Assembly (NCBI GenBank): GCA_018224455.1
Contig: JAGTUY010000350.1
Location: 1-5,444 of the forward strand
DNA: 5,444 nucleotides
DNA from: Desulfosarcina sp.
GTDB taxonomy: Bacteria; Desulfobacterota; Desulfobacteria; Desulfobacterales; Desulfosarcinaceae
Direction of reading: 5' to 3'
The notes under the pieces are model-generated. The model saw nothing but the letters and a program-made list of their open reading frames with translations, was not told the DNA's origin and did no database searches. This document shows, piece by piece, positions 1 to 5,147 of the stretch (position 1 is the first letter of the stretch; each line of letters starts with the position of its first letter). Both the position numbers and the translations under genes were made by a program.

Positions 1-69
1 AAGACTCCATTCCATAAGGCTCACAATTTTGTAGGAAGGGTGTTGGAATACGAATCGGCTGCTCTGTAG
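1..69 (+). CDS. C-terminal end of an argininosuccinate lyase-like protein (partial at left edge)
   Basis: Frame 1 is open from the first base for 22 codons and stops at TAG 67-69. The peptide begins KTPFHKAHNFVG. The pattern PF-x-x-AH-x-x-VG matches the start of the C-terminal domain of the ArgH/fumarase superfamily, which reads PFRDAHHIVG in E. coli ArgH. Known family members continue for roughly 60-70 residues after this motif, whereas this frame stops about ten residues later. It may therefore be a short variant, a truncated or frameshifted gene, or a chance match. Neither other forward frame gives an obvious continuation of the domain. Lyases of this superfamily (for example EDDS lyase) can sit beside TRAP transporters, but nothing visible here fixes a substrate. 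The call rests on one short motif. Confidence 0.4.
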   Translation, partial: KTPFHKAHNFVGRVLEYESAAL

Positions 70-116
70 GAAACAGCCATGATCCACATCTTAAAGGTTA
101 AGCGCAGGTTCGTAAA

Positions 117-149
117 GCCCAATTTTGGGCACTGTGCCCAATATCGGGC
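117..149. promoter_or_regulatory. Tandem dyad-symmetric sites, probable activator (enhancer-binding protein) binding region
   Basis: Two palindromic units with a 19-bp period stand here: GCCCAA-TT-TTGGGC at 117-130 and GCCCAA-TA-TCGGGC at 136-149, the second with one mismatch in its right arm. Between them, TTGGGCAC-T-GTGCCCAA at 125-141 is a perfect 17-bp dyad built from the inner half-sites. The four alternating half-sites lie about two helical turns apart. They centre near -126 and -107 from the predicted sigma-54 transcription start, a usual distance for upstream activating sequences of NtrC-type activators. The 125-141 dyad could also fold as RNA (7-bp stem, 3-nt loop), but no T-run follows it, so a protein-binding site is the better reading. 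The regulator is not in the window. Confidence 0.6.
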
Positions 150-152
150 CCC

Positions 153-171
153 AAAAGATAGAATCTTTTTT
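153..171 (+). terminator. AT-rich stem-loop with T-run, possible weak terminator of the upstream gene
   Basis: AAAAGAT (153-159) and ATCTTTT (163-169) form a perfect 7-bp inverted repeat with a 3-nt loop, inside a run of six T at 166-171. The shape resembles an intrinsic terminator for the gene ending at 69, but the stem has only one G-C pair and would be weak. It may instead be part of the bendable AT-rich DNA between the activator sites and the promoter. Confidence 0.25.
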
Positions 172-187
172 GTATGACTGATTATTT

Positions 188-200
188 AATCAAAATTTCA
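188..200 (+). promoter_or_regulatory. Candidate IHF binding site
   Basis: AATCAAAATTTCA matches the IHF consensus WATCAANNNNTTR with one mismatch (C at 199). It lies in AT-rich DNA between the tandem dyads and the sigma-54 promoter, where IHF normally bends DNA to bring the activator to the polymerase. The consensus is loose and this DNA is AT-rich, so chance is a real alternative. Confidence 0.35.
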
Positions 201-223
201 ATATAATACGATTTTAATACAGT

Positions 224-238
224 TGGCACCTTCCATGC
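224..238 (+). promoter_or_regulatory. Sigma-54 (RpoN) -24/-12 promoter
   Basis: TGGCAC (224-229), five bases, then ATGC (235-238) matches the sigma-54 consensus TGGCAC-N5-TTGC at all but one position. The invariant GG (225-226) and GC (237-238) have the exact required spacing. Transcription should start about 12 bases after the GC, near 249-250, leaving a leader of roughly 23 nt before the ATG at 273. The tandem dyads about 100 bp upstream and the IHF-like site between them support the call. Confidence 0.7.
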
Positions 239-240
239 TG

Positions 241-260
241 TTTGATCGGCTACTATCAAA
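241..260. repeat. Inverted repeat across the predicted transcription start
   Basis: TTTGAT (241-246) and ATCAAA (255-260) are perfect 6-bp inverted arms around an 8-base spacer centred on the predicted sigma-54 start site. It could be a repressor operator or chance symmetry in AT-rich DNA. A further ATCAAA lies at 189-194. Confidence 0.2.
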
Positions 261-272
261 ACGGGGTTCTGC

Positions 273-1520
273 ATGGAATACCTTTTGAAATATCATAAAG
301 GTCTAAAGCTCATCAAAATACCCGAAAAAGCCAACGTAACGATCCTGCAACCGGAGGCGATGCCTGTCCGGGGATCGATTTCAGACATGATGGATCTTGC
401 CCTGCAGAACGCCCGGTTCATTGCCCAGGTAAAGAGAAAAAACCCATCGCGTATCGCCATCGTCATTCCGGATGAAACTCAGTTCGTTCCGGTGGAGGTG
501 CTTCTGCCGATTATCATTCAGCAAATGTTTTATGCACTGCCCCGGTTGGCGCCGCCGGCAGTGACAATTATTATTGGCAACGGTCTACAGCCACCCCCGA
601 ACCGTGAAACAATCGAAAAAATTCTTTCATCGGGTATGGTTCGCAGCTGCAATGTTGTCGCCCATGACGCCCACGACGCACGGTTGAAAGATTATGGCGT
701 TACCCGTCGTGAAACGCCGGTGAGAATCAACGCCGCCTTTGGCGAAGCGGAATTTAAAATGGTCATCGGGCTGATCCAACCACACCAGTATTTCGGTTTT
801 TCCGGCGGCTCAAAAGAAGCTGTTCTCGGATGTGGGTCGGCTGACAGCATACGGCATAACCACCGCCTGATCCAAGAAAAGCCTACCAGTAGATGGCTTC
901 TTGAGGGCAACCCGATGCGCGAAGACCTGGATGAAGCCGGTCGAATGATTGGAATCGATTTTGCGATCAATGTCGTCCTGAATACCGAGAAACAGGTGGT
1001 TCGTGTCGTCGCTGGTGCGCCGGACGTTGTCCTTGAGCAAGGGGCCAAAACCTGCGCGGTCGTTTATGGCTTCGAACTTGCGAAGAAATTTGACATCATC
1101 TTGGCATCCTGTGCGGGTTACCCCAAGGATATCAGTGCGTATCAGGCCCAGAAAAGCTTCAGTCTGGTTTCCCATGCGGTGAAAGAAGGCGGTAAAATTT
1201 TACTCCTGGTGGCTTTCCGGGAGGGTTTGAGTGAGAAAATGGATTTCGACTACGTCTGCCCGTTGGCTAGCCCGGAAGCGGTCATGAACGATTTTAACGA
1301 TTTTGGGTATAGCATGGGGGCCCGCAAGGCCGATTTATTTGGCGGGATGATAGCCAATTACAAAGCCAGTGATCTTGACGATCTGGATAGTGGAATCATG
1401 AGAAATTGCCATTTGCGGGCTGCAGATCCTTCAACCATTATGCAGGAATGGGTGGACGGTTTTAAGGGGACCCCGGAAGTAGCGGTCATTCCTCATGCAG
1501 CGACCACCTATTTTTTCTAA
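273..1520 (+). CDS. LarA-superfamily nickel-pincer 2-hydroxyacid racemase/epimerase-like protein
   Basis: This 415-residue protein belongs to the LarA (DUF2088) family, whose founder racemizes lactate with a covalently bound nickel-pincer nucleotide. H171, K181 and H197 occur in PHQYFGFSGGSK and the following RHNH, with the same 10- and 16-residue spacing as H174, K184 (cofactor tether) and H200 (nickel ligand) of Lactiplantibacillus LarA. The substrate-side block YQAQK (290-294) matches LarA Y294, Q295 and K298. D67 matches D72. Two key positions differ: LarA R75 is Q70 (PDETQF) and catalytic H108 is Q106 (NGLQPP). Length is typical and no signal peptide is seen, so it should be cytoplasmic. 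The ATG lies 35 bases after the sigma-54 promoter, with only a weak GGGG (263-266) as ribosome site. Cofactor genes larB, larC and larE are not in the window. It is first in line before the SuyAB-like lyase and TRAP transporter, suggesting a hydroxyacid substrate, possibly sulfolactate. Family membership is firm; the substrate is inference. Confidence 0.85.
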   Translation: MEYLLKYHKGLKLIKIPEKANVTILQPEAMPVRGSISDMMDLALQNARFIAQVKRKNPSRIAIVIPDETQFVPVEVLLPIIIQQMFYALPRLAPPAVTIIIGNGLQPPPNRETIEKILSSGMVRSCNVVAHDAHDARLKDYGVTRRETPVRINAAFGEAEFKMVIGLIQPHQYFGFSGGSKEAVLGCGSADSIRHNHRLIQEKPTSRWLLEGNPMREDLDEAGRMIGIDFAINVVLNTEKQVVRVVAGAPDVVLEQGAKTCAVVYGFELAKKFDIILASCAGYPKDISAYQAQKSFSLVSHAVKEGGKILLLVAFREGLSEKMDFDYVCPLASPEAVMNDFNDFGYSMGARKADLFGGMIANYKASDLDDLDSGIMRNCHLRAADPSTIMQEWVDGFKGTPEVAVIPHAATTYFF

Positions 1521-1572
1521 TCGTGACGTTCAACAATTGTTGCGGCCCTTTCTGCAATTGATGATCACTGAC

Positions 1573-1607
1573 CCGGTCAGTATTTGACCGGCATTCTTTT
1601 AATTTTT
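1573..1607 (+). terminator. Terminator or attenuator between the LarA-like gene and suyA
   Basis: CCGGTCA (1573-1579) and TGACCGG (1585-1591) form a perfect 7-bp stem with a 5-nt loop. A T-rich tail follows: four T at 1597-1600 and five T at 1603-1607. Five bases separate the stem from the first T-run, so termination may be partial. The upstream arm can also pair with ACTGACC (1567-1573), giving a competing structure. No convincing promoter is visible between here and suyA, so leaky readthrough or regulated attenuation is the simplest reading. Confidence 0.5.
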
Positions 1608-1631
1608 AGCTAAATTTAAGGAGGAAAGTAA

Positions 1632-1910
1632 ATGATTCAATTTCTAGTTCACGAAAAGGATGACAGTGTCGGGGTTGCCACCGTCGACATCAAAGCGGGT
1701 GAAACGGCAGCGGGGTTGTTCATGGACACCCAGGAAACGCTCGAAGTAAAGACGCTGCACGACATCCCCCTGGGACACAAAATCGCCATGATCGACCATC
1801 ACGTTGACGGCTCGGTGATCAAATACGGTGCCGACATCGGGAAGGTCGTGGCAGACGTCAAAAAGGGCGGACACGTCCACACCCAGAATCTGAAGACGAG
1901 GAGGTGGTAA
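1632..1910 (+). CDS. suyA: (R)-3-sulfolactate sulfo-lyase small subunit (SAF domain, UxaA family)
   Basis: This 92-residue protein is a single SAF domain, the small N-terminal module of altronate/galactarate dehydratases, here on its own gene. Family marks are VGVATVDIKAGE near the N-terminus, the central IPLGHKIA, and the C-terminal HVHTQNLKTRRW typical of the detached small subunits. SuyA with SuyB splits (2R)-3-sulfolactate into pyruvate and sulfite in the cytoplasm. Its length fits SuyA; fused altronate dehydratases carry this domain in a chain of about 490 residues. A strong AAGGAGG at 1619-1625 precedes the ATG. The stop is 2 bases before the suyB ATG, so the two are translationally coupled and probably made in equal amounts. 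The alternative is a split dehydratase acting on a sugar acid or another hydroxyacid. Sulfolactate is preferred because of the large subunit and the hydroxyacid-type context. Confidence 0.72.
   Translation: MIQFLVHEKDDSVGVATVDIKAGETAAGLFMDTQETLEVKTLHDIPLGHKIAMIDHHVDGSVIKYGADIGKVVADVKKGGHVHTQNLKTRRW
1899..1905 (+). promoter_or_regulatory. Ribosome binding site that fixes the suyB start
   Basis: AGGAGGT is a near-perfect Shine-Dalgarno sequence inside the end of suyA, seven bases before the ATG at 1913. An in-frame GTG at 1904 overlaps it and so cannot be the start it serves. The start is therefore ATG 1913, giving SuyB the N-terminus MSNPKVMAYRRENGR. Confidence 0.85.
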
Positions 1911-1912
1911 CC

Positions 1913-3076
1913 ATGAGCAATCCCAAAGTAATGGCCTATAGACGTGAAAACGGGCGCGTCGGTATCCGCAACCATGTAGTCATACTGCCGCTGGATGATT
2001 TGAGCAATTCCGCCTGTGAGAAAGTGGCTTACAATATCAAAGGCTGCAAGGCGCTCCCCCATGCCTACGGCCGGCTTCAGTTCGGCGAAGACCTGGAACT
2101 GTTCTTCCGCACCCTGATCGGCACCGGCGCCAATCCCAATGTGGCGGCGGTGGTCGTCATCGGCATCGAACCCGAATGGACCAACCGAATTGTGGAAGGC
2201 ATCGCCAAGACCGGCAAACCGGTCACCGGTTTTGCCATCGAGCGGCATGGTGAGATCAAGACCGTGGAGATGGCCAGTTGGAAGGCCAAAGAGTATGTCC
2301 ACTGGGCCAGCGAACGCAAACGCGAAGCGTGCGATTTGAGTGAGATCTGGGTATCCACCAAATGCGGCGAGTCGGACACGACTTCCGGCCTGGCATCCAA
2401 TCCCACGGTGGGCAATGCATTCGATAAACTGGTGGAGATGGGCGCTACCTGCAGCTTCGGTGAAACCAGTGAGATCACCGGCGGTGAGATGATCGTCAAG
2501 GAACGGGCGGCAACACCCGAGGCAGCCGCACAGTTCATGGCCCTGTTTGATCGGTACGCTGCGATGATCGACCGCAACAAGACCGATGACCTTTCCGGCA
2601 GCCAACCGACCAAGGGCAACATCGCCGGCGGGCTGACCACCATCGAAGAAAAAGCGATGGGCAATATTCAGAAAATCGGCAAAAAGTGTAAATATGTCGG
2701 CGCTTTAGATAAGGCCGTCGCCCCTACCGGGCCTGGATTGTGGTACATGGACTCTTCGAGTGCCGCGGCCGAAGCCGTTACGCTTTGGGCGGCCGCCGGC
2801 TTTGTGGCCCATTTCTTTCCCACCGGGCAGGGCAACATCATCGGCAATCCCATCGAGCCGGTAATCAAACTGACCGCCAATCCGCGCACCGCTGGTGATA
2901 TGTCCGAACACATCGACTACGATTGTTCTGCCATACTTCGGGGTGAAATGACCCTGGAAGAATCCGGGGACAACCTGATCAATATGCTGATCCGTACCTG
3001 CGAAGGTCGTCTGACTGCCCAGGAAGTTCTCGGACATGAAGAGTACGTCCTGACCAAGCTTTACGAGAGCGCCTAA
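1913..3076 (+). CDS. suyB: (R)-3-sulfolactate sulfo-lyase large subunit (UxaA/GarD C-terminal family)
   Basis: This 387-residue protein is the catalytic domain of the altronate/galactarate dehydratase family without the SAF module. It opens with MAYRRENGRVGIRNHV (from residue 7), the family signature. It then has LPHAYGRLQFGEDL and NPNVAAVVVIGIEP, which as I recall are close to known SuyB proteins and unlike the matching part of altronate dehydratases. KCGESD (C151) and SNPTVGN follow, then FGETSEI (E184, E187), the conserved Cys and acidic block thought to hold the metal site. The C-terminal part has TGQGNIIGNPIEPVIKL and ends with the usual LGHEEYV. The length and the two-gene arrangement with suyA match SuyAB, which eliminates sulfite from (2R)-3-sulfolactate to leave pyruvate. 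In a sulfite reducer the sulfite would go to dissimilatory sulfite reductase. A split dehydratase for another hydroxyacid remains possible. Family is near certain; substrate is likely. Confidence 0.78.
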   Translation: MSNPKVMAYRRENGRVGIRNHVVILPLDDLSNSACEKVAYNIKGCKALPHAYGRLQFGEDLELFFRTLIGTGANPNVAAVVVIGIEPEWTNRIVEGIAKTGKPVTGFAIERHGEIKTVEMASWKAKEYVHWASERKREACDLSEIWVSTKCGESDTTSGLASNPTVGNAFDKLVEMGATCSFGETSEITGGEMIVKERAATPEAAAQFMALFDRYAAMIDRNKTDDLSGSQPTKGNIAGGLTTIEEKAMGNIQKIGKKCKYVGALDKAVAPTGPGLWYMDSSSAAAEAVTLWAAAGFVAHFFPTGQGNIIGNPIEPVIKLTANPRTAGDMSEHIDYDCSAILRGEMTLEESGDNLINMLIRTCEGRLTAQEVLGHEEYVLTKLYESA

Positions 3077-3107
3077 ATCAATATGATTAACCCGGAGGTG
3101 AGATGCC

Positions 3108-3371
3108 ATGACGGCAGAACAAGACAACAAGACCAACGGCAAAGGGGGAAAAGTTGCCCTGTTTAGCTTTTACTTTCTTTTCGTCATATACTTTATCAAC
3201 GTGATTTTTGGTAAAGTGAAGATCTCATATGGTCTGAATCTACCGCATTTAGGGAATGTGGCCGAGTTCCTCCTGCTGTCAGTGGCTTGCGTGGCTTTGA
3301 TCGTAGCGGCTTTGAAGAGAGAAGCTGCTGAAAGTAAATCTTCAAATGAAATCAAAGGAGACGAAAAATGA
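3108..3371 (+). CDS. Small two-helix membrane protein linked to the TRAP genes, function unknown
   Basis: I do not recognise a named family. The 87-residue protein has a charged, Lys/Asn-rich N-terminus (1-15) and a very aromatic hydrophobic helix at about 16-35, rich in Phe and Tyr. A short linker with a Pro (about 36-49, containing NLPHLGN) is followed by a second helix (50-69) and a charged tail (70-87). Both ends probably face the cytoplasm. A strong GGAGGTGA at 3094-3101 precedes the ATG, and the reading frame overlaps dctP by 4 bp (ATGA), so it looks truly expressed and coupled to the transporter. It is not DctQ, which is present downstream with four helices. An accessory or assembly subunit of this TRAP system is the natural guess, from position only. 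Confidence 0.75.
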   Translation: MTAEQDNKTNGKGGKVALFSFYFLFVIYFINVIFGKVKISYGLNLPHLGNVAEFLLLSVACVALIVAALKREAAESKSSNEIKGDEK

Positions 3372-4531
3372 CCCAAGACCAACAGAACGAGTCCGGCCTG
3401 AAAATGGTAGAGCGGCGTCGCTTCATGGAATTGACGACCAAGTTTGGATTTACGGCTGCAACGGTGGCGCTTTTCAGTGGCCTATTGGGTTCCAAAGAGG
3501 CCAGCGCTCAGGTCGCCCAGGAAGAGGCAACACGCCAAAAGACCGCCAAACACACGATGAATATCGCTACGGCGTATGTGCTCACGGCCGACCGCAGCTA
3601 TCCCATCATGCAGTTGGACATGAAGGAAAATATCCAAAACTGCACCAACGGAGAGGTTTATGTCAAACTGGCGCCGGGCGGCCAACTGGGCGCCGGCTCC
3701 GCGCTGGTCCAAAAAGTTCAAGGCGGCACGATACAGGCCGCCCAGCATTCGATTTCCAATTTCGCCCCTTTTGCGCCGGTGACCGATTTAATCAACATTC
3801 CCTATTGGGTGGGTACCAATCAAAAATTCGTCAACCTGGTCAATTCCGATATCTGGCGCAATGAAGTTCATACCAAGGTGGCCGCCTCAGGCTTCAAGGT
3901 CCTTTGGTATGTCGTCATCGATCCGCGGGTGGTCGCGACCCGCAAGGGCGTGGCCGGCCCGATCAAAACGCCGGATCAGATGAAGGGGATCAAGTTTCGC
4001 GTGCCCGGATCCAAAATCCTGGCGCAGTTCTACCAGTTGTTGGGCGCCAACCCCACCCCCGTGGCCTGGGGCGAAACATCTTCTGCCATCAAGCAGGGGG
4101 TGGCGGATGCTTTGGATCCTTCCGTAGAAGCGCTGCATGTGTTCGGTTTCAAGGATATACTGGACTGGGTGACCTTCAACGGCGCCGTGCCCGACAGTCA
4201 GGTTTATTCTTGTAATCTCGAGTGGTTTGAATCGTTGCCCAAGAAAATCCAGGAGGGAATCGATTTCGCCAGCGAAATCACCATGCAGCAGAATCTGGCC
4301 AAAGTGCCGGCTGCCCGGGCCTATTCCATGGCTGAACTGGCCGCAGCCGGGGTGAAATTTTACGTGCCCACGGCGGATGAAAGGAAGCAGTGGGTGGAGA
4401 AAGCCGGCGCCCAGCGTCCTGAATGGGACAGCTTCAAGTTAGAACTGGCCGGATCGTTGGCAACCTTTGACAAGTTCCTCCAAGCGGCCAATACGATGGG
4501 CCGATACTACGTGCACGACGTCAAGGCGTAA
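3368..4531 (+). CDS. dctP: TRAP transporter periplasmic substrate-binding protein with Tat signal
   Basis: This 387-residue DctP-family extracytoplasmic binding protein captures an organic acid and delivers it to the DctQM membrane unit. The N-terminus carries a twin-arginine signal: RRRFMEL at 16-22, a hydrophobic stretch about 26-41, and ASA before a likely cleavage after residue 47. Export would thus be in folded form. The family core contains GIKFRVPGSK, whose Arg (R211) sits where DctP proteins bind the ligand carboxylate, followed by PTPVAWGETSSAIKQGVADA, the usual helix-strand segment. The usual VDG-x-E-N block after this is replaced by ADALDPS. It has a good AAAGGAG at 3354-3360, and its ATG overlaps the stop of the small membrane gene. 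A later in-frame ATG at residue 13 also keeps the Tat motif. Ligand is not readable; sulfolactate or a related C3 sulfonate is inferred from suyAB. Confidence 0.92.
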   Translation: MTQDQQNESGLKMVERRRFMELTTKFGFTAATVALFSGLLGSKEASAQVAQEEATRQKTAKHTMNIATAYVLTADRSYPIMQLDMKENIQNCTNGEVYVKLAPGGQLGAGSALVQKVQGGTIQAAQHSISNFAPFAPVTDLINIPYWVGTNQKFVNLVNSDIWRNEVHTKVAASGFKVLWYVVIDPRVVATRKGVAGPIKTPDQMKGIKFRVPGSKILAQFYQLLGANPTPVAWGETSSAIKQGVADALDPSVEALHVFGFKDILDWVTFNGAVPDSQVYSCNLEWFESLPKKIQEGIDFASEITMQQNLAKVPAARAYSMAELAAAGVKFYVPTADERKQWVEKAGAQRPEWDSFKLELAGSLATFDKFLQAANTMGRYYVHDVKA

Positions 4532-4542
4532 GTCTTGACACA

Positions 4543-4574
4543 CGGCGGCGCCGGTCCCGAAAAAGGCGCCGCCG
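4543..4574 (+). promoter_or_regulatory. GC-only intergenic stem-loop between dctP and dctQ
   Basis: CGGCGGCGCC (4543-4552) and GGCGCCGCCG (4565-4574) are a perfect 10-bp inverted repeat of only G and C, with a 12-base loop. It begins 11 bases after the dctP stop and has no T-run after it, so a classical terminator is unlikely. Such stems after a binding-protein gene commonly protect the upstream mRNA end and keep membrane-subunit levels lower. It also argues against starting dctQ upstream of it. Confidence 0.6.
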
Positions 4575-4602
4575 GTTCATTAATCGAAATTAGCAGGGAA
4601 AT

Positions 4603-4606
4603 AGGA
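4603..4606 (+). promoter_or_regulatory. Ribosome binding site favouring the dctQ start at 4616
   Basis: AGGA lies nine bases before ATG 4616. The longer in-frame alternative, TTG at 4535, has no Shine-Dalgarno sequence and would put the GC stem-loop inside the coding region. Confidence 0.5.
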
Positions 4607-4615
4607 TTGGGACGC

Positions 4616-5137
4616 ATGACGATTCGAAATATCCTCCACCAAATTGATGAAAACGGCGAGCGATGGCTGCTGTTGCCGCTTTACGCCCTGATCGTGATCA
4701 CCATCTTTATGGAAGTGTTCCGCCGATTTGCACTCAGTTACTCTTCAATCTGGGCCGAAGAGGTCGCGCGCTACGCCTTTATTTACGTGTCATGGATCGG
4801 CGCATCGGCCGGCATCAAGGCGCGTGCCCACATCCGCATTGACGTCATCCTGCCATTCGTCGGCAACCGCACACGGGCGGTGATCATGATCCTGGGCGAT
4901 CTGATCACCATCGTGCTGGCTGTTATGGCCTTCTGGTGGTCCCTTGAGAGTGTTCTGGTATCCATTAAATTCGGGTCGGTGACCCATGGCCTGCGCATCA
5001 GTCTGGCCTGGTTTCTGGCTGCCGTGCCGATCGGGTTCGCCATGATGCTCGTGCGGCTGATTCAGTCCATCATCCGAGATGTTTCCGACCTCAAGGCCGG
5101 TCGACCGATATTCGAAGGCAAGAAACTTTTCGATTAG
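4616..5137 (+). CDS. dctQ: TRAP transporter small membrane subunit
   Basis: From the ATG at 4616 the protein has 173 residues, typical for DctQ. Four membrane helices are visible at about 17-37, 46-66, 88-108 and 130-150. The family signature is clear: WAEEVARYAFIYVSWIGA (46-63) followed by KARAHIRID (68-76), where the conserved EE, Arg and His of DctQ fall. DctQ pairs with DctM in the inner membrane and helps dock the loaded DctP. An upstream TTG at 4535 would add 27 Gly/Ala-rich residues encoded across the GC stem-loop; this extension has no DctQ homology that I recognise and was not chosen. The gap to dctP (84 bases) is long for this cluster. The TAG stop lies within the region that provides the dctM ribosome site. 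Confidence 0.92.
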   Translation: MTIRNILHQIDENGERWLLLPLYALIVITIFMEVFRRFALSYSSIWAEEVARYAFIYVSWIGASAGIKARAHIRIDVILPFVGNRTRAVIMILGDLITIVLAVMAFWWSLESVLVSIKFGSVTHGLRISLAWFLAAVPIGFAMMLVRLIQSIIRDVSDLKAGRPIFEGKKLFD

Positions 5138-5147
5138 GAGTAACCAC

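Noticed and set aside
202..207. Perfect sigma-70 -10 hexamer TATAAT
   Set aside because: No acceptable -35 element at 16-18 bases upstream; the DNA here is very AT-rich, so chance is likely.
1531..1542. Palindrome CAACAATTGTTG after the LarA-like gene
   Set aside because: Perfect 12-bp symmetry, but no partner site, T-run or known operator match; noted without a functional claim.
1544..1555. GG...GC pair resembling a second sigma-54 promoter before suyA
   Set aside because: Only 8 bases separate GG and GC, whereas sigma-54 promoters need 10.
1584..1616. TTGACC and TAAATT as a sigma-70 promoter for suyA
   Set aside because: The spacer is 21 bases, and the -35 candidate sits inside the terminator stem.
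1799..2605. Long minus-strand open frame (268 codons) opposite suyA/suyB
   Set aside because: It lies antisense to well-supported genes, has no recognisable domain, and its length follows from codon bias of suyB.
2077..2664. Second minus-strand open frame (195 codons) opposite suyB
   Set aside because: Low-complexity Ser/Ala/Pro/Val composition typical of a shadow frame; overlaps both suyB and another antisense frame.
3346..3864. Plus-strand open frame of 172 codons across the start of dctP
   Set aside because: Different frame from dctP, rich in Gly/Arg/Pro, no domain; dctP has the signal peptide, ribosome site and family match.
4535..4615. TTG-initiated 27-residue N-terminal extension of DctQ
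   Set aside because: No ribosome site, spans a perfect GC hairpin, and makes DctQ longer than usual; ATG 4616 fits better.
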